64,000 bases of DNA, from positions 1-64,000 of the forward strand of contig CAIJMU010000146.1 in the NCBI GenBank assembly GCA_903821875.1, in the 5' to 3' direction. The notes below the pieces were generated by a model. It was not told the DNA's origin and made no database searches. It saw nothing but the letters and a program-made list of their open reading frames with translations. Source of the DNA: an uncultured Spirochaetota bacterium (GTDB lineage: Bacteria; Spirochaetota; Spirochaetia; Treponematales; Rectinemataceae). Numbering within the stretch: position 1 is the first letter of the stretch; every line of letters starts with the position of its first letter. The translations under genes were made by a program, and so were the position numbers. This document shows, one piece after another, positions 42,964 through 53,900 of this stretch.

Positions 42964-44003
42964 GAGGCCCTCCCCTGGTAGCGCGCGCGCATCGCCTGGA
43001 TGGCGGGAGGCGGATCGACCTTCGGGGAACGGGGATCGAGGAGCCAGGTGGCTGCGTGGTGGGTAGGACTCACCTCGAACATCGGCGGCTCGTATTCGAA
43101 ATCGATCTTCTGCGCACGGGGATTCCGCGGGGCGAATGCATCTCCCTTGATCTCGTTGAAGAGATTCGGAGGCGTGCCAGCGATCGAGTAGAGGTTCTGG
43201 CCCTTGACGCCCAGCTGGGGCAGGGAGGACAGCAGGGCCCAGGTATAGGGGTGCCTTGCGTCGTAGAAGATCTCCTCGGCGGTGCCGGTCTCGACGATCT
43301 TGCCCGCGTACATCACGGCTACCCGATCGGCCACATTCGCAACGACACCGAGGTCGTGAGTGATATAGATTGTGGTGAAACCGAAATCCTTCTGCAGGGC
43401 CTTCACGAGTTTTAATATCTGCGCCTGGATGGTTACGTCGAGGGCTGTGGTTGGCTCGTCGCAGATCAGGATGCGGGGCCCGGCAGCAATGGCCATGGCG
43501 ATCACCGCGCGTTGTCGCATCCCCCCGGAATATTCGTGGGGCAATTGTCTTGATCGGGATGCCGGTTCCGGGATGCCAACGCGATCGAGGAGCTCCACCA
43601 CGGCGCTGCGAGCCTGATCCTTTGTCATGCCCTTGTGAAGGGTCAGCACCTCGCCGATCTGCCTGCCTACGGGTACAAGGGGATTCAAGGAGGTCATGGG
43701 ATCCTGGAAGACCATGGCGATCTTCCTGCCCCTGAGGCCCATCCATTCCCCTTCAGTCCTCTGTCTGGTCAGGTCCCTGCCCTCGAAGTCGATGGAACCC
43801 GAATCGACCCAGCCGTTCTGGTCGAGCATGCCGATGAAGGTCTTTGTGAAGACCGACTTTCCCGATCCCGATTCTCCGACTATGGCAAGAGCCTCGCCCT
43901 CGTAAAGTTCCAGGCTCGCGCCACGGATCGCGGTGAGGACCCTGCCGCGCAGGCGGAACTTGACGACCAGATCGCGGACCTCTAGGACGGTGGTGGAATT
44001 CAT
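42960..44003 (-). CDS. oppD: Oligopeptide ABC transporter ATPase (OppD type)
   Basis: A 347-residue ATPase: Walker [10 protein letters not shown], signature [15 protein letters not shown], Walker [13 protein letters not shown], switch His in THDLGVVA, and a C-terminal Cys-poor OppD tail. The ATG at 44003 overlaps the oppC stop (ATGA). It pairs with OppF to drive import through OppB/OppC. Confidence 0.93.
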
Positions 44004-44968
44004 GTGTGGTTCCTCGGATCGGAGGCGTCGGAGAAGGCGTTGCCAAGCACATAGAAAGAAATAGTTATGATGGAGAGCAACACAGTCGGGAAGATCAGCT
44101 GGTAGCGCAGTTCCTCTGACATCATTATCATGCGGCCCTCGTTGACGAGGTTGCCGAGCGAGGGGATGGAGACCGGAAGCCCGAGGCCGATGTAGGTGAG
44201 AAAGACTTCCCAGCCGATGGTACCCGGAATCGAGAGGGCGGTCTGCAGCATTATGACGGATACCAGGTAGGGCAGGAGGTTTTTCGCGATGATGCGCCTG
44301 GTCGGGGTGCCGAGACAGCGCGAGGCCAGGTTGTACTCGCGGTCGCGGATGATGACGATCTGGTTCCGCACAAAGCGGGCCAGACCGAGCCAGCCCACCG
44401 AGCACATGGCAATGACCATGGTCTGGAAGCTCGGCTTCATGATGTAGGCCAGGAGCATGAGGAGGACTGTCGTGGGGATGTTGTCCAGGACGTTGTAGAT
44501 CTCTGTCATGACCCGGTCGAGACGGCGCACGTAGCCCCAGAGCGCTCCGAATGCGATGCCAATGAGCATCTCGGCGAGGCCGACCGAAAGGCCTATGAGA
44601 AGGCTTGTCCTCGTGCCGCTCCAGATCCTCGCCCAGAGGTCCTGGCCGATGGAATTGGTACCCAACCAGAATTGCCCGCCGGGGGGGACATTCCGGTACT
44701 GCATGCCGGTGGCAGGGTCGTTGAAGATGGTCGTGGGATCGCGTTGCCCTGGCAGGAAGGGCTGGACGAAGGTAAACAACAGGAGGATGCCGAGCATCCA
44801 GAGGAAGAGGCGGGAACTCCGCTTTGCGAGGAACATGCCAAGTGTCGATCGCCAATAGGAATAATTGGAATATCCCGCCCTTTCGCCCGCGCTCGCGTCA
44901 TAGTCGGCAAACTCGAAGAGCCTTGAGTCGATGGCTTTCATGGCCTCTGCATCAGGGGCCCTCATCAT
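44000..44968 (-). CDS. oppC: Oligopeptide ABC transporter permease (OppC type)
   Basis: A 322-residue permease with a cytoplasmic N-tail, TM1 at ~55-72, the conserved FWLGTNSIGQDLWARIWSGTRTSL segment of OppC proteins and the ATPase-docking loop NLASRCLGTPTRRIIAKNLLP. The ATG at 44968 overlaps the oppB stop. Central permease of the peptide importer. Confidence 0.93.
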   Translation of the reverse strand: MMRAPDAEAMKAIDSRLFEFADYDASAGERAGYSNYSYWRSTLGMFLAKRSSRLFLWMLGILLLFTFVQPFLPGQRDPTTIFNDPATGMQYRNVPPGGQFWLGTNSIGQDLWARIWSGTRTSLLIGLSVGLAEMLIGIAFGALWGYVRRLDRVMTEIYNVLDNIPTTVLLMLLAYIMKPSFQTMVIAMCSVGWLGLARFVRNQIVIIRDREYNLASRCLGTPTRRIIAKNLLPYLVSVIMLQTALSIPGTIGWEVFLTYIGLGLPVSIPSLGNLVNEGRMIMMSEELRYQLIFPTVLLSIITISFYVLGNAFSDASDPRNHT

Positions 44969-45909
44969 CTGGATCCCTCACCCTTTACGAGCCGTATCCG
45001 CGGGTCGAAAAAGGCCATGAGGAGATCCCCGAGGAAGAGGCCCAGGATGCCGATCGAGGAAAATATGAGGACCAGGGCCTGGACCATGGTGTTGTCCTGG
45101 CGCTGGATGACATCCACCAGGAGGCCGCCCATGCCGGGGATGGAGTAAAGGCTTTCGATATAGATCGAACCCCCGATCGTAGTGAGGATGGCTGCGGGGA
45201 GGTACTGGGCCATGGGCACATAGGCGTTCCGCATCACGTGTCTGACCATGATCGCGCCGGAGGAGAGCCCCTTGGCGCGAGCAAGTTTTACATAGTCCTT
45301 GCTGAGTTCATCCACCATGTAGCGACGCATCCACATGGCGTAGAAGGCGATGCCGTTGAGGGACATCGAAATGCCGGGGAGTATCCAGCTAAGGGGCTGG
45401 TACTTGTCGAAAAGGAGGGGCAGCTTAAAAAGGCTCGTCCCGTAGAGCTGCACGAAAAGGAGGTAGACAGCCAGGGGCACCGCATGGGCAAAGACGATAT
45501 AGAAGGTGCCGAGTCGGTCCTGGATGCGATCCTTGTGCTTCGCCATCGACACGCCCATGGTCAGGCCGACAGACATGGCTACCACTACAGCTACCAGGCC
45601 GAAGCCCACTGAATAGGGAATGCGCGGAGCCAGGATCTTTGTTATCGGGACGTCCCGGCGGTAGATGTTGGATACCCCAAGGTCACCCCTGAGCAGGTCC
45701 GAGTAGAAATGTCCTAGTTGCTGGTACCAGGGATCGAGCAGTCCCATTTTCTGGAGGCCAGCCTGTATCGCTTCCTTGCTCATCTTCTGGAACCTGTCAC
45801 CAAAGTACCCTTCGATGGGCAGGAGCCGCATCAGGAGGAATACGAATGAGACGACTATGAAAAGCGTGACGAGTGATTGTGAAAGCCGCTTGAAAGCATA
45901 CCTTAGCAT
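44965..45909 (-). CDS. oppB: Oligopeptide ABC transporter permease (OppB type)
   Basis: A 314-residue permease beginning with the typical MLRYAFKRLSQSLVTLFIV first membrane segment and containing the docking loop DYVKLARAKGLSSGAIMVRHVMRNA. It lies 69 bases after oppA, and that gap contains a 12-bp-stem RNA hairpin. Pairs with OppC. Confidence 0.93.
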   Translation of the reverse strand: MLRYAFKRLSQSLVTLFIVVSFVFLLMRLLPIEGYFGDRFQKMSKEAIQAGLQKMGLLDPWYQQLGHFYSDLLRGDLGVSNIYRRDVPITKILAPRIPYSVGFGLVAVVVAMSVGLTMGVSMAKHKDRIQDRLGTFYIVFAHAVPLAVYLLFVQLYGTSLFKLPLLFDKYQPLSWILPGISMSLNGIAFYAMWMRRYMVDELSKDYVKLARAKGLSSGAIMVRHVMRNAYVPMAQYLPAAILTTIGGSIYIESLYSIPGMGGLLVDVIQRQDNTMVQALVLIFSSIGILGLFLGDLLMAFFDPRIRLVKGEGSR

Positions 45910-45938
45910 GGCAACCTGGCCCCCCAGCCCCGAATGAG

Positions 45939-45966
45939 GCGGCCCTTGCCAAGGGGCAGGGGCCGC
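45939..45966 (-). promoter_or_regulatory. RNA hairpin between oppA and oppB
   Basis: A 12-bp stem (45939-45950 with 45955-45966, including one G-T pair) and a four-base loop lie 12 bases after the oppA stop. There is no T-run. Its position matches that of the palindrome at 30875-30902 in the other importer operon, suggesting stabilisation of the binding-protein mRNA and lower permease expression. Confidence 0.75.
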
Positions 45967-45978
45967 GATGGAGCCTTG

Positions 45979-47805
45979 TTACTTGGCAGCTGCCGCCGCG
46001 AGGGCTGCCTGGCGGTCCGCCTCCCACTTGGCTGCGAGTTTGGCGTAGTCCTCAGCGTTCAGTGCCTTGTCGAGGACTACCTGGCCTTTGAACTTGAGGC
46101 CTGACATGCCGAAGGGGGCGAAGGAGGCGGTGAAGGGTTCTAGCCTGGTTGCGTCCCATCCGCCGCCGCCGTTCTTGTAGGGGATGACCCAGGCTTCGTT
46201 GATGACGAAGGCTTCGGCCCTGGCGAAGAGGGCAAATCGCCTGGCCATATCCTTGGTTTCCGCCTGCGCCGCCTTGACGAGGTCGTTGTAGTTGGGCTTG
46301 TCGGCCGTGCCATAGCCTGTTGCGAGTTCGGGGAAGTTGTAATTGGAGCCTTCTACGAAGGGATCCGTGAAGGTTTCGGGATCGGCGTAGTCGGGACCCC
46401 AGTTGACTTCTTGCATGGCGTAATTGCCCGGTCGGCGCGTGGCGCCAAGGAAGCCAGAGCTCGGGAAGGCCTGGGGGATCACGTCGATATAGTCCTTGCC
46501 GAGCAAAGTCTCGAGCTGCTGCTCGATGACCTGGGCGCGGTTGGTCCATTCGGACGAAGATGAGTTGTAGGGCATGAATATCCTGACCGGGAAGCTGGCC
46601 TTGCCGGCAAGCTCCTTCATGGCCTGCGCCTTCCACTTGAGGGCGGTGGCCCTGTCGAAGGAATCCTTTTTCACGATGGAGGCCAGATCGCCCGTGTTCA
46701 CGTAGTCCTTGCCGGCTGCTGAGGCGAAGCCGGGGGGTGTGATGGTGTTCTGCATGCGGCGCTCGGGAGCGTAGGGCTCCTCGGTGAGGAGGGCAGCCTT
46801 GCGGTCGAGGGCAGCGAAGAGGGACTTGCGGAAGGCAAGGTTGTTGACCGCCACCTTCCAGTTGTCAGGCTGGAACTCTGCGGCGAAGGTGGGCTTGAAG
46901 TTGAGCGCATAGAAATAGCTGTAGGTATTGGTACGGGCAGGATGTATCTGGGCCTTCTTCGCGGGATCCTTCATCCAGGAATCAAGGATGGAGGAGGGGA
47001 GGAGGGCACCGGTGATCTCGCCGCGGAAAAAGAGCTCGGGCCCGAGGGTTCCCGCTTCCTTGTTGTACTTGAAGATCAGGCGGGGAACATAGACATTGGC
47101 CGCGTCCCAGTATTTTGTGTTTTTCGTGAGCAGGCGGGAAGACTGAGGCTCATAGCTCGTCATGACATAGGCCCCATTGTAGAGGATGGTCGTGTTGTCG
47201 CTCCCGAAGGTCGTGCCCATCCTGGCCAGGAAGGCACCGTTGACGGGAAGGAAGGAAACGTAGGTGAGCATGGAGAGGAAGTAGGCTGTCGGCTTTTCGA
47301 GCGTGTACTCGACGCTGTACTTGTCCTTGGCCTTGACGCCAACAGTGGCAAAGTCCGTGCTCTTGCCCTCATAGAAGTCTTTGGAACCCTTGAGTAGGCC
47401 GACGAGGACGTCGGAAACCTGGGAGGCGTTGGCCTTGGTCATGATGTACTGGGCCGAATCCACCCAATCCTGGGCTGTCACTTCAGCAACTTCCTTGCCG
47501 CTTGAGTCCACCCATTTGATGCCCGGCTTGAGTGCGAAGGTCCACACAAGGCCATCGGGTGAGCTGGTCCAGGACTTTGCCAGGGAAGGCTTGAGGACGC
47601 CGTAGCGGTCGTACTCGACGAGGGTGTCCACCATGTTGGCTGCCATCTCCTGGTCGCTCGTGGAACCGCTGACCAGGTAGTTCAGGGTCGAGATTTCCCC
47701 GGAATATATGGCAGTGTAGTCTCGGGAAGGGCGATCTGCCGCAGCCGCCGGCAAAAGGCTGCCAAAAGCAAGGCAGAGGCAGAGAGGCAGGAGAATCTTC
47801 TTCAT
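45979..47805 (-). CDS. oppA: Peptide ABC transporter substrate-binding protein (family 5, OppA type)
   Basis: A 608-residue periplasmic binding protein with signal peptide (MKKILLPLCLCLAFG, cleavage near AAA-D). Family 5 features include LAKSWTSSPDGLVWTFALKPGIKWVDSSG and the later YADPETFTDPF segment lining the peptide site. It is the first gene of the opp operon. In view of the downstream peptidoglycan-peptide hydrolases, murein tri/tetrapeptides are the likely ligands, but the sequence alone does not fix this. Confidence 0.93.
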   Translation of the reverse strand: MKKILLPLCLCLAFGSLLPAAAADRPSRDYTAIYSGEISTLNYLVSGSTSDQEMAANMVDTLVEYDRYGVLKPSLAKSWTSSPDGLVWTFALKPGIKWVDSSGKEVAEVTAQDWVDSAQYIMTKANASQVSDVLVGLLKGSKDFYEGKSTDFATVGVKAKDKYSVEYTLEKPTAYFLSMLTYVSFLPVNGAFLARMGTTFGSDNTTILYNGAYVMTSYEPQSSRLLTKNTKYWDAANVYVPRLIFKYNKEAGTLGPELFFRGEITGALLPSSILDSWMKDPAKKAQIHPARTNTYSYFYALNFKPTFAAEFQPDNWKVAVNNLAFRKSLFAALDRKAALLTEEPYAPERRMQNTITPPGFASAAGKDYVNTGDLASIVKKDSFDRATALKWKAQAMKELAGKASFPVRIFMPYNSSSSEWTNRAQVIEQQLETLLGKDYIDVIPQAFPSSGFLGATRRPGNYAMQEVNWGPDYADPETFTDPFVEGSNYNFPELATGYGTADKPNYNDLVKAAQAETKDMARRFALFARAEAFVINEAWVIPYKNGGGGWDATRLEPFTASFAPFGMSGLKFKGQVVLDKALNAEDYAKLAAKWEADRQAALAAAAAK

Positions 47806-47982
47806 CGTTGTCCATCCTCATAGTTTGAAACGTTGGCGTGCGGAAAGACCGCAGCTTGATGTTCCCGGCATCCGGGTCGTTGCTGCCAAGCATAGTACAT
47901 GGCAAGCTACTATTGTGCTCCTTTCCCACTTCCTTTGGGCAGTGGCTCATGCTGAAGGGGCAAAGGGAAGGTCAAAAGGGAA

Positions 47983-48016
47983 AATGGGGCTATACTGCTT
48001 GCCCATATAGCCCATT
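47983..48016. promoter_or_regulatory. Inverted repeat upstream of alanine racemase
   Basis: AATGGGGCTATA (47983-47994) and TATAGCCCATT (48006-48016) are inverted copies with one extra G in the left arm and an 11-base spacer. TATACT at 47991-47996 resembles a -10 box, so the repeat overlaps a possible promoter 70-100 bases before the racemase start and lies in the oppA-alr divergent gap. Either an operator or a leader hairpin. Confidence 0.5.
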
Positions 48017-48082
48017 GGCAGGAGCATCCATGCTGGAACAGCGTATTGAATCCCGGGCCTGCCTTCCCGGAGGGCCAATCCA

Positions 48083-49267
48083 ATGATGCGAGCCACTCGA
48101 CTCGAAGTGGATCTCGGCGCCCTGTCGGAAAACCTGGCTTCGCTCCGCGCCTTCCTCGCCGAGAGGGAGAAACCACCCCTCGTGGCGGCTGTCCTCAAGG
48201 CCAATGCCTACGGCATGGGTGCGGTTGAAGTCGCCAGGGAACTCAGTGCCTCTGGCATCGACATGCTCGCCGTCGCCTGCCTCCCCGAAGCCCTGGAAGT
48301 GGAGCGGGCTATCGATAATGGGCCACCCATATTTGTCATGGGACATACCCCGGACGAGTACCTCGCCGTGGCTGCCGAGCACGAGCTCATCCTGACGATA
48401 TTTGATGAGGGCCAGGCAGGCATCCTCTCCCGGGAAGGCCTGCGCCGTGGGCGAAGGATCAGGGTTCATCTGAAGGTGGACACGGGGCTCAACCGCCTCG
48501 GATTCAAGCCGGGCAGGGGAGCGGCCGAACTTGTCGCCCGCATCGCTTCCCTTCCAGGCCTCGACTGTGAGGGCATTTTCACGCATCTCGCCCTGCGCGA
48601 CGAGGCTTCCGACGCTTTTCAGTTCGCTCTCTTCACCACTCTGATCGCCGAGGCTGAAGCCCTCGGCCTGCGATTCCGGCTCAGGCATGTCTGCGACAGC
48701 ATTGGCCTGGCGCGCTATCCAGAGTACTGGCTTGATCTCGTGCGCCCGGGAGCAGTCCTCTACGGCCTACGGCCAATGAACGCCCCCCTCATGAGCAGCA
48801 CGCCCCTTCGCACGCCCTACGCCCTCCTGAGCCGTATCTCGCGCATCCGCGAGCTCGCAGAGGGCGAAGCCGTGGGCTATGACGACAGCTATGTCGCACC
48901 GAGGGGAGGGTCTCGCCTGGCCACCCTGCCGATCGGCTACGGCGATGGCTATCCGCGCTGCCTTTCCAACAAGTCCGAGGTCCTCCTCCGTGGTCGGCGG
49001 GCGCCGGTCGTGGGCCTGATAAATATGGACCAACTGACCTTTGATGTCTCGGGGATCCCCGATGCAGTCGAGGGTGACGAGGTTCTCCTCCTCGGCTCCA
49101 CTTCCCGGCATGGGATTTCCGGCATCGACGCCCTCGAACTCGCCGGTCTCGCGGGCACGAACCGCAACGAGATCGTGACCGCCATCGGCCGCCGCGTTCC
49201 CCGCATCTATACGCGGGGTGGCAGGGTCGTAGGGGAGCGCGACTATCTACTGGATAGGAGCCGATAA
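48083..49267 (+). CDS. alr: Alanine racemase
   Basis: A 394-residue PLP enzyme interconverting L- and D-alanine. The PLP lysine is Lys39 (AAVLKANAYGMG) and the opposing catalytic Tyr is in AVGYDDSY; GLINMDQL, TLPIGYGDGYPR and the N-terminal barrel are typical. The usual His of AYGHG is Met here. Either of two adjacent ATGs (48083, 48086) may start it, after GGAGGG. It supplies D-Ala for peptidoglycan and could recycle D-Ala freed by the divergently encoded murein-peptide operon. Confidence 0.93.
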   Translation: MMRATRLEVDLGALSENLASLRAFLAEREKPPLVAAVLKANAYGMGAVEVARELSASGIDMLAVACLPEALEVERAIDNGPPIFVMGHTPDEYLAVAAEHELILTIFDEGQAGILSREGLRRGRRIRVHLKVDTGLNRLGFKPGRGAAELVARIASLPGLDCEGIFTHLALRDEASDAFQFALFTTLIAEAEALGLRFRLRHVCDSIGLARYPEYWLDLVRPGAVLYGLRPMNAPLMSSTPLRTPYALLSRISRIRELAEGEAVGYDDSYVAPRGGSRLATLPIGYGDGYPRCLSNKSEVLLRGRRAPVVGLINMDQLTFDVSGIPDAVEGDEVLLLGSTSRHGISGIDALELAGLAGTNRNEIVTAIGRRVPRIYTRGGRVVGERDYLLDRSR

Positions 49268-49288
49268 TTGGAAAGAATACAGCCTGAT

Positions 49289-49304
49289 GGCCGCAGCAGC
49301 GGCC
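49289..49304. terminator. Hairpin between the convergent alr and pfaD genes
   Basis: GGCCGC-AGCA-GCGGCC is a perfect 6-bp stem in the 95-base convergent gap. It has no clear T-run on either side, so it is at best a weak or Rho-assisted two-way terminator. Confidence 0.4.
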
Positions 49305-49362
49305 CTGCACTCTGCCCTTCTCCTAGATCTCATCGACGATTGCCGCAGTGGAGGAAGTGCTC

Positions 49363-50985
49363 TCACCTCGCCGGTCTATACGTCCTCTGCTCAAGCGTCA
49401 GTTTCACTCCCTGGAGCCTGAGCAGCTGTACGCGCTGGAGGTAGGCCGCTCCTCGGAGTATCTGGAGGGCCACATCAGGCGCACTGCGGGCGTCGAAGGC
49501 TTCGAGGTAGCTGCCTTTTACCCAGGCATTGAAGGCGCCAAGGCTCGGACCGGCCCAGATCTGGTAATCGAGCTCGCGGCCCTTTTCGCCTGAGTTGGAC
49601 CAGCGGGATGAAAGACCTAAATACCAACGAAATATGAGGGCCATCTTGCGCTTGGGACTGCTCATGGCCCGCTCGAGCATCTCGGGGTCACGCTGGCGGA
49701 AGAACCCGATTGTGCTATTCCAGATATCATCAAGGCTGGCGCGGAAGATCTGTTCTTCGATCTTCAGGCGCTCAGGCTTCGGGATCGCCTCGATGGAGTC
49801 GTATTCCCTGTAGAGGTCGTATAACTTCTGGGCGCGCATGGGAAACATGGTGCCGCGCTTGAGAACCTGGAGCCTGACGCCCATCTCGAACATGTCTGCG
49901 GCTGGAGCCATTGTTACGTCGGCCATCTCGGCCTCCGCGAGCAGTTTCCGTGTATGTTCCGAGGCGCCTGATTCGATGCAGGCCTGGTTGACGCTGCCGA
50001 GGACCACATAGGCAACTCCCATGGTAAAGGCGGCAAGGGCAGCTTCCGGAGTCCCGATTCCACCGCCGCCGCCGACACGGAGTGGAATGGCATAGTTGCG
50101 TTCGCTCATGATTTCGTCGCGCAGGGCCATGATGGAGGGGATCAGGGTCAGGAAGGGCCGGTTGTCGGTGTGGCCGCCTGAGTCAGCCTCGGCGGTGATG
50201 TCGTCGGCCATGGGTACGAGCGTAGACAGTTGGGCTTGTTCTGCCGTGATCCTGCCCTGCTCCAGGAGCCTGGCGACAATCTTGGGGGGGGCGGGCTCCA
50301 TGAAGCGGCGGGCGGTTTCAGTGCGGGATATCTTGGCAATTACCTTGTTTCCGATGGTAACGCTGCCGTCGGACTTCCGGCTGAGGCCGGCCACGCGGTA
50401 GAGGACAATGTGTTCTGTCAGTCCGAGGTAGGCCGAGGCTTCGACGGTGTGTACGCCGAGTTTAAGGAAGCGCTCGACCGCACCCCTTTCCAAAGCTTCC
50501 TCGGCTGGGGCATGGATGAGGTTGCAGGCGTAGGGTCCATCGGGAAGTTCTGCCTGGATCCGGCGGATGCCCTCTTCGACGCGGTCGGGCACGAGGCCGG
50601 CGCAGCCAAAGGAGCAGAGGAAGCCCTGCTTGCCCAGGGCGATCACCAGATTCTCCGAGGCGATGGCGTTGGCCATGGCACCGCCATGGTAGGCATACTT
50701 TACACCGTGGGCAGCCTTGAAAGCGGGGTCACCGAGGTCTTCGGCCAGGAGTGCCCCGGCGAAGGCGAGGACTGGAGCGCCCGGAAAGGGAACCAGCGCG
50801 TTTGCTGCTCCGAGCTGACCATGAGCCTCTGCGAGATACACAGGGCTGGCAAGATCGAGCAGTGCCGATTTTACCTGGCCAGCAGCCGTTCCAAGCTTTC
50901 CTGGATCGACATTCCATCCCGGAGGAAGCTCATGTTTCGTGTCAATTGATATGGTATCCATGGTTTGCTCCCTGCCCGCGTTCAT
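49363..50985 (-). CDS. pfaD: PfaD-type enoyl reductase of the PUFA synthase
   Basis: A 540-residue FMN-dependent TIM-barrel reductase related to nitronate monooxygenase/FabK, with PFLTLIPSIMALRDEI, LRVGGGGGIGTPEAALAAFTMGVAYVVLGSVNQ (phosphate/FMN site) and the PfaD-specific C-terminal extension ending near YLQRVQLLRLQG. It removes selected double bonds during polyunsaturated chain building. The ATG overlaps the pfaC stop by four bases; an ATG at 50961 with GGGAG upstream is a credible alternative start. Last gene of the operon. Confidence 0.95.
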   Translation of the reverse strand: MNAGREQTMDTISIDTKHELPPGWNVDPGKLGTAAGQVKSALLDLASPVYLAEAHGQLGAANALVPFPGAPVLAFAGALLAEDLGDPAFKAAHGVKYAYHGGAMANAIASENLVIALGKQGFLCSFGCAGLVPDRVEEGIRRIQAELPDGPYACNLIHAPAEEALERGAVERFLKLGVHTVEASAYLGLTEHIVLYRVAGLSRKSDGSVTIGNKVIAKISRTETARRFMEPAPPKIVARLLEQGRITAEQAQLSTLVPMADDITAEADSGGHTDNRPFLTLIPSIMALRDEIMSERNYAIPLRVGGGGGIGTPEAALAAFTMGVAYVVLGSVNQACIESGASEHTRKLLAEAEMADVTMAPAADMFEMGVRLQVLKRGTMFPMRAQKLYDLYREYDSIEAIPKPERLKIEEQIFRASLDDIWNSTIGFFRQRDPEMLERAMSSPKRKMALIFRWYLGLSSRWSNSGEKGRELDYQIWAGPSLGAFNAWVKGSYLEAFDARSAPDVALQILRGAAYLQRVQLLRLQGVKLTLEQRTYRPAR

Positions 50986-53900
50986 GCTTCCTCGATCGAC
51001 AGTACTATGTCTTTGACCTCATAAATGCGCAGACCGTCCTTGGAAAGGTTGGCATCGCCGGTTATGGTCAGCCTTCCGCCCTCGCGAGAGATGCCGGTGA
51101 TATGGACGTCGACTGTCATGGCCTTGTTCGTGGGGGTAATCTGGCCACGGTACTTCCAGACTACCGTCGAAAGCGGAGCGATGAACCTTGGATTCCTGAA
51201 CCCTGCCCCGAGATCGTTTTTCAGGGCGTAGACCTGGAGGATCTCGATGATGGCCTCGATGCCGAGGGAGCCAGGCATCACGGGGTCCTGGTGGAAGTGG
51301 TAGCGGAAGAACCAGTCGCCCGCATCGATAGCCCGCTCGCCCAGGATGTAGCCCTTGCCGGATTTGCCGCCGCCTTCGACGATGGTCACGGTATCGACAA
51401 AGTGAAGCTGTCCCCCGGCAAGCCGGTAGTGGGGCTTCCCCGGCGGCGCCCTGAAGTATGGATGTTTGGCATCGACAAGGCTGATCACTTCCAGTTCTGC
51501 GGCCGGGATATCCTGACCGATAAACCAGGGCGCAGTCGTGCGTCCGTTGTCTATGCCGAGCTGGTTGGCCAGGGACTCGCCTGAGAAGTAACCAAATACA
51601 GCTTTTCCGTCATAGAACACCTCACCCTCGACGCTGAGCGCGAAGGTAAAACTCTGGATGATCGCCCCACCGGCCATGCTGGTGCTGAGAAGCACCGAAT
51701 CGTTGACGATGGTCTTGCCGCGGAGGTCGAGCCTCTTGCGGAGATTTCCCGTTCCGTCGAGGTTGCGGAAGAAGAGATCCCGGTCGGGATAGGTCAGTGT
51801 CGTTCCCATGTAGCCTGAGATGAAGCCATTGGGCTGGAGGGCGATTTCCATGATGATGGAATAGGGCATCCAGGCCTCGTGGCTGTTTTTCCTGAAGTAC
51901 CAGGCATCGGCGGGTACGTAGTACTCGGCGCGGCAACTCGCCGGCTTTTTCAGGTCGAGGGGAGTCCCATGGACCTCGACAACCTGGGTGACAAGCTGGA
52001 GGTCGCCACAGGGGGTGCGGGGAGGTATCCGGTTTTTGTAGACATCAAAGGCCGGACCAAAGCAATTGGAAATATCGCCGGTGGCAAACTCAAAGAGGTG
52101 CCAGGGGCTGAAGGGAGCCTTGTTCGGCACCCGGTTCTGCCCACTCATGAAGGGGGCTTCGAAGTGCATGATCGGCGCCACACCCTTGATCAGGGCTGCG
52201 CTCCTGTCTGTTTCGATCCGCATGAGTGGGCGCGAGGGATCTCGGAAGGGAAGCGTGTCTTCATCGTCGATGAGCCGGGCGGCGTAGGGAGCGTCGGGAT
52301 CCTGTTCCTTGATCATGACGCTGAGGTTCTTGAAGTCGACCACAACGCGGCCGTTCAGGATGATGTCGATGTTGGCCTTCATGAAGGGATGGGGTTCCAT
52401 GCCGATGGCGGTTACTTCCATGCGGTAGGTCAACACATTGGACTGGGGGGTAACCTGGCCCCGGCAGCGGACCGTCTGGCATTCACCGTGGAGGGGCTGG
52501 AAGCGGGCGTTCGTCGTGCCCGAGTGCATGCCGAGCCAGAGCATGTAGAACATCGCCAGCTGTCCGCAGCCCTCGGACATCAAGGATCCGGCCATGACCT
52601 GGTCATCCTTGAAATGGCAGGGAAAGTACCAATGCTCTGGTTCGAGGCGCTTCTGGCCCTCCAGGAGGCCCAGGCCCCAGTGGCCGCCCCGCGGATCGAT
52701 TGAAGTAACACGCTCGATCATCAGGAACTTCTCGGAAGAAAACTTGAGCGAGGGGTTCCTGCCACCCTGGTCGTAGGTGGGGCCGAAGCAGCCCGCCACA
52801 TCGCCGGCTACCAGGCGCATCATGTCCTCAAACTCGTACTGACTGCGCGTGTTCGGGATGAGGGGGGTGAATTGACCCTTCCTGGCATCGGCGAGTTCGG
52901 CTCGGTCCTTGTCGTTAAGGATGACACCCTTGCCCTCGTCCAGTTCACCATCGGTAAAGAAGCCGGCGCAACCGCCACGCATGATCAGGACCTTCCTGCC
53001 GCCCACGTAGCAGTCGTAGTGGAAGAAGAACAAGAGCTGTTCGCCGTTTTTGGCATAGGAGTCGATGTGGATTTCGTAGCGGAGCGTTTCCCCGCCAAAG
53101 GCCATGTCCTCGAGAAAGGTGAGCTGGCAGTCGAGGAGGCGGTAGACCCGAACTCCCTTGGCCATGAAATCGATGCCGATATAGGAGATGAGGAGGAGGT
53201 CACACTGGCCCGATTCAACCGAGACAGACCAGGGAATCTGCCCATCGATCAAGTAAGGCGCGTCGAGGGGAATGTCATACTCGGTGGCCATATAGGATTT
53301 CCTGTACTCAAGGCGCGTGGCGTCGAGGTCAGTCACCCTGGTTACCAGGAGATAGTCAGTTGTCGGCAGGCGGACGCGACGGGGGTAGCTGTCGATGAGG
53401 GCGTACTCGCTTCCGAAGACCTTGCCAATGCTGCCTTCTGCGAATTCCGTCAGGGCCTGGGTGTCGAAGATCACCTGCCTGGGCTTGCTGAAACGCTCAA
53501 CCAGGCTGATTGGCTGGGCGCGATAGCGGCGCGCCCGGGGAGGGGCCAGGGGAGTGGATAGGGGAGGGGCCAGGGGAGCCGCGGCAGCTGGGGTTGGAGC
53601 AGGCGCAGGAACTACTTCGTGGGCAGTGGCAGGGGCCAGTGGGGCCAAAGACTGAGCGGCAGGAATGCCCGCCTGTAGTCTGATGAGGGCAGCCATCTGC
53701 TTCTGGGCTGCCTGGCGCATTTCGAGAAAGGCCCGATGGGCGGAGTACTGGCCGGCGATTTGGCGGGGGACAGTGGTGATGGAGGAGGTCTTCACGGGGG
53801 CATCAACTTCCTTTGCCGTTTCAAGGCGATGGACAGGGAGCCGGCCTGGAGAAAGCCGGGAGAGCTTCGTGCGGATCGAAATCACCAGGGGATCATTGAC

